A DNA stretch of 11,692 nucleotides from Deltaproteobacteria bacterium (GTDB lineage Bacteria > Desulfobacterota > DSM-4660 > Desulfatiglandales > Desulfatiglandaceae), in the NCBI GenBank assembly GCA_003646995.1, contig QMLZ01000074.1, positions 1-11,692 on the forward strand. Reading direction: 5' to 3'. Positions within the stretch are counted from its first letter, which is position 1, and every line of letters starts with the position of its first letter. This document shows, in pieces, positions 1 to 5,780 of this stretch. The position numbers and the translations under genes are program-made. Below the pieces are notes generated by a model that made no database searches, was not told where the DNA came from, and saw only the letters and a list, made by a program, of their open reading frames with translations.

Positions 1-1
1 A

Positions 2-151
2 ACGTACCTCATGTCCCGTGGATTAAACGAGGAAGAGGCCACTTCAACCATTGTGCGGGGTTTTCTGAGCGTGGATATGCCCGGCTTGCCCCCTGAGCTC
101 AAGGTGGAGATTGACAAGGCAATAGAGGCCAGTGACAAGGATATGATGTGA
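2..151 (+). CDS. SufB/SufD family Fe-S cluster assembly protein, C-terminal fragment
   Basis: This is the last 49 codons of a gene that begins before the window, ending at TGA 149-151. The visible peptide contains YLMSRGLNEEEATSTIVRGF followed by a short LPPELKVEI helix. That pattern (a 'L-SRG-L-x-EEA-x-x-x-IVRGF' helical end after the beta-helix core) is the typical C-terminus of SufB/SufD proteins. In that family the protein acts with the SufC ATPase in the cytoplasm as a scaffold for iron-sulfur cluster assembly. The fragment does not allow a choice between SufB and SufD, or the single fused-type SufBD of minimal Suf systems. It ends 9 bp before the stop of the convergent M50 peptidase gene, and no hairpin with a T run lies between them. 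The family call is from sequence pattern; the role is from family knowledge. Confidence 0.8.
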   Translation, partial: TYLMSRGLNEEEATSTIVRGFLSVDMPGLPPELKVEIDKAIEASDKDMM

Positions 152-160
152 GGATAGAGC

Positions 161-805
161 TTACCTGAGTAAAGTAAGTAATCGCCATAGGTTATCGCCC
201 GCAAAGAGATGTGCGAGGTGAAACATGGGATAGATGAGAATTGCGTTGAGTATTCCTGTACGGGCGTAATTGTCTAAGAGCACCACGGCAATTATGGCTA
301 TGGGGCCGTAACGGCCTATGGCCCTAAACCTTTCAGCTGCTCTTGGCGGCAGCAAGTTCTCGAGAATATGAGAACCATCTAAAGGAGGGATGGGAATAAG
401 GTTAAACAATCCCAGACCTATGTTCATCAGTAGCAGGTAGGTGAGAACTTCCCTGTAAACCTGCCATGATAATAAGAAGTAGCGGGCGAACAGCCCTGCT
501 ACAAAAGCGGCAGAAAGGTTGGCCAAAGGCCCGCTTAGAGCCATTAAGATGATGCCTTGCCTGCGGTTTTGGAAATAGGCAGGATTAACGGGAACCGGTT
601 TTGCCCAGCCGAAATTGAACAGAAAAAGACATATGGCACCTAAGGGATCAATGTGGGCCAGTGGGTTGTAAGAGAGACGGCCAGCGTTCTTGGCGGTGGG
701 ATCGCCCAGTGAATATGCAGCCTTGCCATGGGCATACTCATGGATGGTGATTGCAAAGAGGAGCACCGGGATTCGGACCAGCCACTGCTCGATGTGCCCT
801 GGCAT
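161..805 (-). CDS. M50-family (site-2-protease-like) membrane zinc metallopeptidase
   Basis: A 214-residue polytopic membrane protein with the metallopeptidase motif HEYAH (residues 22-26, HExxH) in the first membrane segment. The second zinc-ligand motif NLIPIPPLDG lies at 135-144, with D143 as the expected third ligand. Other M50B marks are NPLAHIDPLG (47-56), KPVPVNP (69-75) and SGPLANL (91-97). Hydrophobic stretches at about 10-30, 55-66, 85-115, 120-140, 168-178 and 188-202 fit a compact membrane core. The length matches the short YwhC-like/Rip group, which lacks PDZ or CBS domains. Such enzymes cut substrates inside the membrane; the substrate here is unknown. The ATG at 805 is preceded on the minus strand by GAGGT with an 8-nt spacer. 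A sigma70-like promoter lies at 897-925, so the gene is probably transcribed alone. It converges on the SufB/SufD gene. Confidence 0.9.
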   Translation of the reverse strand: MPGHIEQWLVRIPVLLFAITIHEYAHGKAAYSLGDPTAKNAGRLSYNPLAHIDPLGAICLFLFNFGWAKPVPVNPAYFQNRRQGIILMALSGPLANLSAAFVAGLFARYFLLSWQVYREVLTYLLLMNIGLGLFNLIPIPPLDGSHILENLLPPRAAERFRAIGRYGPIAIIAVVLLDNYARTGILNAILIYPMFHLAHLFAGDNLWRLLTLLR

Positions 806-842
806 TGATTAAGACCTCAACGGGATGTACGGTATATACGTC

Positions 843-864
843 AGCGATGGCCTTTTCCATCGCT
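843..864 (-). promoter_or_regulatory. Hairpin in the 5' leader of the M50 peptidase gene
   Basis: A perfect 8-bp inverted repeat (AGCGATGG / CCATCGCT) with a 6-nt loop. It lies in the roughly 85-nt leader between the predicted start of transcription (near 890) and the ATG at 805. No T run follows on either strand, so it is not an intrinsic terminator. It might affect RNA stability or translation, or be fortuitous. The structure is seen; a function is not shown. Confidence 0.4.
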
Positions 865-896
865 CTCACTAGGTAAATGAACTTACTAGAAGCATG

Positions 897-925
897 ATTG
901 TAGCAGTAATATTTGACAGCGGCAA
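897..925 (-). promoter_or_regulatory. Sigma70-like promoter for the M50 peptidase gene
   Basis: On the minus strand TTGCCG (complement of 920-925) is separated by exactly 17 bp from TACAAT (complement of 897-902), placing the transcript start near 890. The 196-bp interval 806-1001 between the divergent M50 and MEMO genes holds this promoter, the leader hairpin at 843-864 and the MEMO ribosome site. A TTGACA on the plus strand at 913-918 overlaps it, but no matching -10 was found for MEMO. Confidence 0.5.
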
Positions 926-1001
926 TTAAAAGATGAACCTCCCAAGGTAAGTTCGCCTTAAACCCGGATTGCCGTAACGCAGAAGAAAGGAGGTGAGCAG
1001 G

Positions 1002-1856
1002 ATGGCCGTCAGACACCCTGATTTTGCAGGATCATGGTATCCTGGTAGGCAAGGAGAGTGCATTCGGGCAATAGAGGCCCTCATCCAGGAAGGATCACCC
1101 TGCCCAGGGGAAGGTACCCCTGTTGGTGGGATTGTTCCCCATGCAGGCTGGTTTTACTCGGGAAGACTGGCGTGTAATGTAATCCGGTGCCTTGCAAACG
1201 GCAGCGCCGCAGATACCTGTATTATATTTGGAAGGCATCTTCATTCGTCAAGCCCGAACTACATAATGACCGAGGGAGCATGGAATACGCCGTTGGGAGA
1301 ACTTGAAATTGACTCAGAGGTGGCCGGACGGATTGCGTCTGAATTCGAATTTTCCGTCGAGACGGCATGGGAATACGAGCCTGATAATACCATTGAGGTG
1401 CAACTGCCTTTTATTAAATACTTTTTTGGCGACACCAAGATCGTACCTATGGGGCTTCCTCCCAGAAAAAGCTCCCTCCTGATCGCCAGGAGAGTCGCTG
1501 AAATCATCAGGGATTTAGGCAGAAAGGCAGTGATCATAGGCTCCACAGATCTCACCCATTATGGGTACAATTACGGATTTGTTCCCAAGGGTGTAGGACA
1601 AGCAGCCGTGCAGTGGGTGAGAACGGAGAATGACAGGCGCGTCATTGATCTCATGCTTAACATGGACGCCGATGGGGTCATAGAAGAAGCCCTCAAGAGC
1701 CAGAACGCCTGCTGTTCAGGAGCCGCTGCATCGGCCATTGAAGCCAGTGTAGTGCTGGGTGCGAAAAAAGCGTTTGAAGTGGATTACTATACGAGCTATG
1801 ATATCAGGCCTGATTCCAGCTTCGTGGGGTATGTGGGAGTGCTGTTGCGGAGCTGA
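1002..1856 (+). CDS. amrB: MEMO1 family / AmmeMemoRadiSam system protein B
   Basis: A 284-residue cytosolic protein of the MEMO family, which has an extradiol-dioxygenase-like (LigB) fold. It opens with VRHPDFAGSWYPG (3-15), then GGIVPHAGWFYSG (42-54), GRHLHSS (77-83), a STDLTHYG motif and NACCSGAAAS near residues 235-244, and ends DIRPDSSFVGYVGVLL. These match the family's conserved metal-site histidines and cysteine: H47, H79 or H81, the D and H of STDLTH, and C237/C238. In bacteria and archaea the family often accompanies an AMMECR1 protein and a radical SAM protein; neither is in view here. The molecular function is not settled; the human homologue binds redox metals. I chose ATG 1002 over GTG 993 because AAGGAGGT (987-994) sits 7 nt before it, and because the GTG would lie within that ribosome site. 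The family call is firm and the symbol only conventional. Confidence 0.88.
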   Translation: MAVRHPDFAGSWYPGRQGECIRAIEALIQEGSPCPGEGTPVGGIVPHAGWFYSGRLACNVIRCLANGSAADTCIIFGRHLHSSSPNYIMTEGAWNTPLGELEIDSEVAGRIASEFEFSVETAWEYEPDNTIEVQLPFIKYFFGDTKIVPMGLPPRKSSLLIARRVAEIIRDLGRKAVIIGSTDLTHYGYNYGFVPKGVGQAAVQWVRTENDRRVIDLMLNMDADGVIEEALKSQNACCSGAAASAIEASVVLGAKKAFEVDYYTSYDIRPDSSFVGYVGVLLRS

Positions 1857-1887
1857 TACGTAGTGATTCCCGTTGGAGTGTGAAAGA

Positions 1888-1916
1888 TTGATTATTTCTA
1901 ATCTTCTGGGTATTGT
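1888..1916 (+). promoter_or_regulatory. Candidate sigma70-like promoter for the histidine kinase gene
   Basis: TTGATT (1888-1893), a 17-bp spacer, then TATTGT (1911-1916), with transcription expected near 1923. The spacing is ideal but each box has two mismatches. It lies in the 181-bp interval 1857-2037 between the MEMO and kinase genes. That interval stays open in the kinase frame from a TTG at 1873 but encodes only low-complexity polar sequence. A promoter here would support the downstream ATG at 2038 as the true start. Confidence 0.35.
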
Positions 1917-2037
1917 AAAAAAGACGAACAGCAAGTCGACAAAGCGCCACAGACAGGAAAAGAGCAAAGAGCTGTCCTCGTTCGGCCAAAACACCGGTGG
2001 CGCAGCGCAGGAGGCATCTGTACCGAGGGACCGTGAC

Positions 2038-2790
2038 ATGAAAAAGGAAAGGATAAAAATTGATTTTCTAATACATGACCTGAAAGTGCCCCTGGCCGTG
2101 ATAGAGGCAGGGATAACTTCACTTCTGACACGCCAGGACAAGTACGGAAAGCTGACGGAAAAACAAGAAAAGGTTCTTCGTAGGGCGTTACGAAACACAA
2201 AGATAACACAGACGCTGGTAAATGACGCGTTGGAGCTCGGGAGATCCAGGGAAGGGGTAGCGCATGTCTCCACGTGCAGCATATCAGACCTAGTGAAGAA
2301 CACTTTGTTAGAAGTCTTTGACCTAACCAATGACAGGCTGTCCGAGGAAGTGAGAACCTGTGCAGACTTAGCCGACTTGAAAAGGGTCCTCCAATCCCAC
2401 GGGGTGGGCCTCAATGTGGAAGAAAGGCTTTGGGCACAGCGAGTGTGCCTGGACGAGCCCAAGGTAAAACAAATCCTTAGGAATCTCCTGAACAATGCCC
2501 TGAAGTACAGGCGTAGTAGCATTGAGGTTACAATCGGCCAAGAGGCTGACGCCTTGTTACTTTCAGTGAGCGATGATGGCGAGGGTATTCCCCAAGAATA
2601 CCACCGACGTATTTTCGAATGTTACTTTCAAATGAACGGAGACGAATCTTGCCCTGTGAGAGGCCACGGGCTAGGGCTTGCCGGCGTGCTCGTCCTTGTT
2701 GAGGACATGGGCGGCAAGTTGACACTGGAAAGCGACCAAGGCTGCGGGGCGAAGTTCTCTGTCAGAATACCTCTTATCAAGACCTGCTGA
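2038..2790 (+). CDS. Soluble sensor-less histidine kinase
   Basis: A 250-residue cytoplasmic two-component kinase consisting only of the catalytic core. The HisKA H-box HDLKVPLAV has its phosphoacceptor H13 almost at the N-terminus, with the dimerisation helices running to about residue 70. The HATPase domain follows: N-box NLLNNALK (149-156), G1 DDGEGIP (179-185) and G2 GHGLGL (209-214). No signal peptide, membrane segment, PAS or GAF domain is seen, so the input must come from a partner or from residues 70-135. ATG 2038 is preceded by GAGGG at an 8-nt spacing. The frame is open back to a TTG at 1873, which would add 55 polar, low-complexity residues with no good ribosome site, so I prefer 2038. 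The likely partner is the response regulator gene that converges on it 22 bp downstream. ATP-dependent autophosphorylation on H13 is inferred from the intact motifs. Confidence 0.85.
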   Translation: MKKERIKIDFLIHDLKVPLAVIEAGITSLLTRQDKYGKLTEKQEKVLRRALRNTKITQTLVNDALELGRSREGVAHVSTCSISDLVKNTLLEVFDLTNDRLSEEVRTCADLADLKRVLQSHGVGLNVEERLWAQRVCLDEPKVKQILRNLLNNALKYRRSSIEVTIGQEADALLLSVSDDGEGIPQEYHRRIFECYFQMNGDESCPVRGHGLGLAGVLVLVEDMGGKLTLESDQGCGAKFSVRIPLIKTC

Positions 2791-2812
2791 GGGACGGGGG
2801 CCAAGTGCTAGG

Positions 2813-3337
2813 TCACATCAATGCCTCGAGATCTTTTCTTGAGACCCTGTATGTTTCCTCGAAGGCATCCCAGAGGTCTTTGTGTTTTTCCTTCCAGTCG
2901 GAGCCGAACTTTTTCTCAAAAAAGGGATTGAGTTTCTTGAACCAACCAAGAGGTGCCTTTTGGCCCTCTTGCACCGCCTTTAAAACGTCAGCCACATAAG
3001 AAGGAATCTCTGATATCTTGTCTTTGGGGAGATAGGCGTGCGCACCCCCTTTGACAGACTTGATAAGGTTTTCAGGGCTCAAGGCATGGGCAGTTAACAT
3101 TACGGCCGGAATACCCCTCTTTCTCGTTTCCTCAAGTAGGTCGTAGCCCCGAACGCCCATAATGTCTAATATTGCAAGGTCATAGGTATTCTTGTTGAGA
3201 AACTTTATTGCTGTCTCATAATTGGGAGCCTTATCTATAAGGCACATATCAAGGAGTTCTTCCAGGGTTTCGAGTATATCTTCCTCATCGTCCACCACAA
3301 GGAGCCTTTTCCCTTCCAATATATCCAGTTCGCCCAT
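2813..3337 (-). CDS. Response regulator with receiver domain and Trp/Phe/Lys-rich C-terminal tail
   Basis: A 174-residue protein. Residues 10-125 form a receiver domain: acidic pair D16/D17 in LLVVDDEED, phosphoacceptor D58 in LAILDIMG, switch T82 in VMLTAHA and K105 in YLPKDK, all intact. The remaining 50 residues contain GWFKKLNPFFEKKFGSDW and KHKDLWDAFEETY, a charged helical tail rich in Trp, Phe and Lys. I do not recognise this tail as a DNA-binding or enzymatic output domain. The protein probably acts by binding a partner, or passes phosphate on. The ATG at 3337 follows AGGAGG with an 8-nt spacer, and a good promoter lies at 3370-3398. Its 3' end meets that of the histidine kinase, the obvious candidate partner, although the two are on opposite strands and so separately transcribed. 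Confidence 0.88.
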   Translation of the reverse strand: MGELDILEGKRLLVVDDEEDILETLEELLDMCLIDKAPNYETAIKFLNKNTYDLAILDIMGVRGYDLLEETRKRGIPAVMLTAHALSPENLIKSVKGGAHAYLPKDKISEIPSYVADVLKAVQEGQKAPLGWFKKLNPFFEKKFGSDWKEKHKDLWDAFEETYRVSRKDLEALM

Positions 3338-3369
3338 GTGCGCATCCTCCTCATTTGCTTGTTTCCGCG

Positions 3370-3398
3370 ATATTAACCCGATAGGGGGAGCTAGTCAA
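3370..3398 (-). promoter_or_regulatory. Sigma70-like promoter for the response regulator gene
   Basis: On the minus strand TTGACT (complement of 3393-3398), a 17-bp spacer and TAATAT (complement of 3370-3375) place the transcript start near 3363. That gives a leader of about 27 nt with the AGGAGG ribosome site. The -10 hexamer is the same as that predicted for glgC. Confidence 0.55.
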
Positions 3399-3445
3399 CT
3401 ATTCTTATTTTTTGGAAGATTGAGCATGGGAGGGAGTAAAACCTA

Positions 3446-3474
3446 TTGACATGAGTGTGAGCATGCCTTACGGT
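3446..3474 (+). promoter_or_regulatory. Candidate promoter for the His-rich protein/CooT/sirtuin unit
   Basis: A perfect TTGACA (3446-3451), 17-bp spacing, then TACGGT (3469-3474). The -10 is poor (three matches), which would fit a weak or activator-dependent promoter. It lies in the 199-bp gap 3338-3536, which also holds the divergent response-regulator promoter and the inverted repeats at 3463-3521. Confidence 0.35.
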
Positions 3475-3521
3475 TTCTTTGTGGCAAGGCAATAAAACCT
3501 TGAGGCATCAGAAACAAAGAA
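3463..3521 (+). repeat. Nested and competing inverted repeats in the leader of the CooT unit
   Basis: Three sets of complementary arms are visible: TTCTTTGT 3475-3482 with ACAAAGAA 3514-3521; CAAGG 3485-3489 with CCTTG 3498-3502, nested inside the first; and ATGCCT 3463-3468 with AGGCAT 3503-3508, which crosses the first pair and so cannot form with it in a simple fold. They lie between the candidate promoter and a weak G-rich ribosome site (about 3527-3532) before ATG 3537. I do not recognise a known riboswitch consensus. Confidence 0.4.
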
Positions 3522-3536
3522 TAATCGGGGGGAAAA

Positions 3537-3740
3537 ATGGACTTCCTGGAAAAGGCTAAAATAAGACTTGAGCACTGGATTACCCATAACGACCATCATA
3601 AAGAAGAGTACGAGCTGTTTGCAGAACAACTCGAGCAGGCCGGCAAACAGGAAAGCGCCCGGCAGGTCAGGGAGATGATCCGGCTGACTGTTCAAAGCAA
3701 CGACTGCTTGAGGCAGGCCCTAGAGGCACTTGAACAGTGA
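3537..3740 (+). CDS. Small His-rich helical protein, possible metal-binding partner of CooT
   Basis: A 67-residue protein, predicted almost wholly helical, charged and soluble. Its N-terminal part has clustered histidines and acids, EHWITHNDHHKEEYE (12-26: H13, H17, H20, H21, E23, E24). The spacing would put several side chains on one helix face and could bind a metal ion. The remainder is a Glu/Gln/Arg-rich helical hairpin with REMIRLTVQSNDCL and a C-terminal LRQALEALEQ. I recall similar short 'HW..HN..H' proteins beside nickel or cobalt genes but cannot confirm this here. It is the first gene of a tight unit, 35 bp before the CooT-type gene. The start ATG 3537 is preceded by GGGGGGAAAA, a weak ribosome site. 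Function is unknown; metal handling is inferred from histidine spacing and neighbourhood only. Confidence 0.7.
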   Translation: MDFLEKAKIRLEHWITHNDHHKEEYELFAEQLEQAGKQESARQVREMIRLTVQSNDCLRQALEALEQ

Positions 3741-3775
3741 TTGCCCGTAAATGCAGTGGAAAGGTGGTGTTTTAG

Positions 3776-3967
3776 ATGTGTGAGGCCCATGCGTTTTTGT
3801 TGAAGGACGGAAAAGAGGAAAAAATCTTGGAAAACGTTGACCTGGTAGAGCTAGGCGATGGCGAGGTCAGGCTGGAAAATATCTTTGGTGAACAAAAGAT
3901 ATTGAAGGCCCGGTTCAAGCTCTATAGTAACACTGATCGGAAGATTCTGTTCGAACCAGTGGAGTAG
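3776..3967 (+). CDS. CooT family nickel-binding protein (COG1532 type)
   Basis: A 63-residue protein of the CooT family. It begins MCEAHAFLLKDGKEE and has the family core VDLVELGDGEVRLENIFGEQKILKA. The Cys at position 2 is the nickel ligand in characterised CooT proteins, which form small SH3-like homodimers binding one Ni(II) through the two Cys2 residues. It is present here. Classical CooT helps insert nickel into carbon monoxide dehydrogenase. No CODH, CooC or CooJ gene is in the window, so the client enzyme is unknown and the stand-alone family role may be broader. The ATG at 3776 follows an AGGTGG site. It is 35 bp after the His-rich protein gene and 27 bp before the sirtuin gene, which suggests co-transcription. 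The family call is good; a nickel role is from family knowledge. Confidence 0.82.
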   Translation: MCEAHAFLLKDGKEEKILENVDLVELGDGEVRLENIFGEQKILKARFKLYSNTDRKILFEPVE

Positions 3968-3994
3968 TCCCTGTTACTGACAAGGAGTGGATAC

Positions 3995-4753
3995 ATGGAA
4001 AGGCTCATCGCAACGGCTGCCCAAATAATAATCGAGTCCAAGCTTACTCTGGCACTTACAGGTGCAGGTATATCAGTAGAATCGGGAATACCGGATTTCC
4101 GCGGGGCAGGGGGGCTGTGGTCAAAGTATGATCCAGCGGAATATGCAAGCATTGAGGCCTTCCGGGCAAACCCGGAAAAGGTCTGGCACATGTTACGGGA
4201 GATGGAGGAGATCGTGTCAGCCGCAAGGCCCAACAAGGCACATATTGGCCTTGGCGAACTGGAAAAATTAGGCTACTTGCATTACGTCATCACCCAAAAC
4301 ATAGACAATCTCCACCAGGAAGGCGGATCCAGAAACGTGATCGAGTACCATGGTAACTCCAGCACATTGTCCTGCCTGTGGTGCGGTAAGAAATATCAGG
4401 CCCATGAAAAAAAGGGGGAATTTCCACCTAAGTGTGAGTGCGGAAAAATTTTGAAACCAGACGTTGTTTTCTTTGGCGAGCCAATACCACCGGATGCGCT
4501 GACTCGTTCTTTCCAGCTCGCCTCGTCTGCAGAGGCCCTCTTGGTGATCGGAACTTCTGCACTTGTGTCTCCGGCAAATACTATTCCAAGCATAGCCAAC
4601 CAGAATCATGCAAAGATTATCGAAATCAATTTGGAAAGGACCCATCTCACCGATTCCATAACTGATGTGTTTTTACAGGGGAGCGCTGGCGAGATCGTGG
4701 AGGCATTGGTGGAAGAAATAAAAAAGAAAGGAGGAGGTAACCACTTGATGTGA
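3995..4753 (+). CDS. Sir2-family NAD-dependent protein deacylase (sirtuin)
   Basis: A 252-residue cytosolic sirtuin that removes acyl groups from lysine using NAD. The Rossmann NAD motif is [16 protein letters not shown] (22-37), followed by TQNIDNLH (100-107). The catalytic base is H119 in EYHGN. A small zinc ribbon has C127, C130, C147 and C149, and GTSALVSPA (186-194) binds NAD ribose. Length is normal for bacterial CobB/SrtN proteins. By eye, the CobB Tyr/Arg pair that favours succinyl-lysine aligns with Leu and Met in [10 protein letters not shown] (63-72), so plain deacetylation is more likely. AAGGAG lies 7 nt before ATG 3995. It is the third gene of the His-rich protein/CooT unit and converges on the PAC2 gene 13 bp away, with no terminator between them. 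Known bacterial sirtuins regulate enzymes such as acetyl-CoA synthetase; the target here is unknown. Confidence 0.92.
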   Translation: MERLIATAAQIIIESKLTLALTGAGISVESGIPDFRGAGGLWSKYDPAEYASIEAFRANPEKVWHMLREMEEIVSAARPNKAHIGLGELEKLGYLHYVITQNIDNLHQEGGSRNVIEYHGNSSTLSCLWCGKKYQAHEKKGEFPPKCECGKILKPDVVFFGEPIPPDALTRSFQLASSAEALLVIGTSALVSPANTIPSIANQNHAKIIEINLERTHLTDSITDVFLQGSAGEIVEALVEEIKKKGGGNHLM

Positions 4754-4766
4754 TTTTATCTTCAGG

Positions 4767-5633
4767 CTATTTCGGTCTCAAGAAATCCTCTATGTGGATA
4801 ACCTTATCATCCCTTTTTACTGAGGCCTTTCTGCTCTCCCATGATCCTTTGACCTTGGCCTTGCGGAGGCCATCGATCATCTTTTGAAGGTCAGGATTTT
4901 TTTCAACCAGCTCTTGGATCTGCCGGTTCAGTTCTTTCCAACTCAAATCCAATTCCGTTGTATCCAACTTGAATTGACAAAAGGAAGCGACGATATCACT
5001 CAAGGCCGCGATCAAACCATAATGTGTGGCGCCTTGAAGATAGTAAGGACAGTGACACCACAAACTTATACATTCGAAACCCATTTCTTGGCCTTTGGAG
5101 TGAAACACTGAATGTATGGCAGTGGGCCCTTGATATGTTATGGGAATCACATTCTTGCTCTCCAGGCGGGCAACCAACTCGGAGCTGGATGCTATCCCGG
5201 AGATTACCACATCAGAGTGAAGCACATTGTCATACATGCTGCCCAGGGTGATTATGGTGCTTGTATTGAGACGTTTGCAAAGGCTCAAAATACCATCCAC
5301 AAACGTATACCATCTCAGATGGGGTTCACTGGCGCGCAAAAGTATGAGATCCCGCTCCGAATCCTTGATCTGCACCGAATATAGGGTGCCGCCCGGCGCC
5401 TCGATGGTCTTGAGATAGCCTCCTTCAATATCTACCCACGGACGCGATTCATCAAACCGGTAAAACAGGTCCCCGTTTACCCTGGCGAAGGGTTGAGCAT
5501 CAAGGTTGCGGATCAAATAATTCACCATGGTCTTAGAGACATCCAGGGCATTGCCCCACCCCTCGAATCCCGCCACGAGCACGGGGGATCTCAGTTGAGG
5601 ATAGCGGTCTATGTTTATTGCTTTCTCGTCCAT
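4767..5633 (-). CDS. PAC2 family protein (proteasome assembly chaperone-like)
   Basis: A 288-residue cytoplasmic protein with the PAC2 fold. PVLVAGFEGWGNALD lies near the N-terminus (17-31), followed by LFYRFDESRPWVDIEGG, the ASEPHLRWYTF motif (101-111), IITLGSMYD (127-135), a GPTAIH segment and CPYYLQGATHYG (195-206). The C-terminal 60 residues are a charged helical tail. In archaea and eukaryotes such proteins help assemble proteasomes; the bacterial role is unknown, and no proteasome gene is nearby. I start it at ATG 5633. The frame also opens at TTG 5672, which would add 13 residues (LDIPRTECKILN) lying over a TTGACA motif. Neither start has a visible ribosome site, so leaderless or unusual initiation is possible. 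It is convergent with the sirtuin and divergent from the 450-residue gene. Confidence 0.85.
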   Translation of the reverse strand: MDEKAINIDRYPQLRSPVLVAGFEGWGNALDVSKTMVNYLIRNLDAQPFARVNGDLFYRFDESRPWVDIEGGYLKTIEAPGGTLYSVQIKDSERDLILLRASEPHLRWYTFVDGILSLCKRLNTSTIITLGSMYDNVLHSDVVISGIASSSELVARLESKNVIPITYQGPTAIHSVFHSKGQEMGFECISLWCHCPYYLQGATHYGLIAALSDIVASFCQFKLDTTELDLSWKELNRQIQELVEKNPDLQKMIDGLRKAKVKGSWESRKASVKRDDKVIHIEDFLRPK

Positions 5634-5639
5634 ATTTAA

Positions 5640-5668
5640 AATCTTGCATTCAGTCCGCGGAATGTCAA
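5640..5668 (-). promoter_or_regulatory. Candidate promoter immediately before the PAC2 ATG
   Basis: On the minus strand a perfect TTGACA (complement of 5663-5668) is followed after 17 bp by AAGATT (complement of 5640-5645), a weak -10. Transcription would start at about 5633, which is the A of the proposed ATG, giving a leaderless message. The -35 is strong and the -10 poor, so this is tentative. Confidence 0.3.
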
Positions 5669-5687
5669 GCAAGACAAATTATTTCTG

Positions 5688-5715
5688 TTGACAAAGGCAA
5701 AAAAATCCTTAAAGT
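5688..5715 (+). promoter_or_regulatory. Sigma70-like promoter for the 450-residue gene
   Basis: A perfect TTGACA (5688-5693), a 16-bp spacer and TAAAGT (5710-5715, four matches) place the transcript start near 5722. That leaves a leader of about 60 nt before the TTG at 5781. It stands back to back with the PAC2 promoter in the 147-bp divergent gap. Confidence 0.45.
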
Positions 5716-5780
5716 ACAGGATCTTGAAAGTCGAATTGCCCAGTGAGTGCTGAGTATTCCAATTCTGGGGTTTTTTTGCA

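Noticed and set aside
738..1016. A 92-codon open frame on the minus strand covering the gap between the M50 and MEMO genes
   Set aside because: It overlaps the starts of both neighbours, has no family resemblance, and covers a well-formed promoter and the leader of the M50 gene. It is most likely non-coding.
1873..2037. N-terminal extension of the histidine kinase from TTG 1873
   Set aside because: The 55 extra residues are polar and low-complexity, the TTG lacks a ribosome site, and a candidate promoter lies inside the segment. ATG 2038 has GAGGG at good spacing. The choice is not certain.
1716..2522. A long minus-strand frame (268 codons) antisense to the MEMO and kinase genes
   Set aside because: It lies opposite two clear genes with intact motifs, and its own product is Ser/Phe/Arg-rich without recognisable domains. 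It is a shadow frame.
3338..3536. A known riboswitch before the CooT unit
   Set aside because: I looked for cobalamin, NiCo, guanidine, fluoride and cyclic-di-GMP type consensus patterns and recognised none. Only unassigned inverted repeats are supported.
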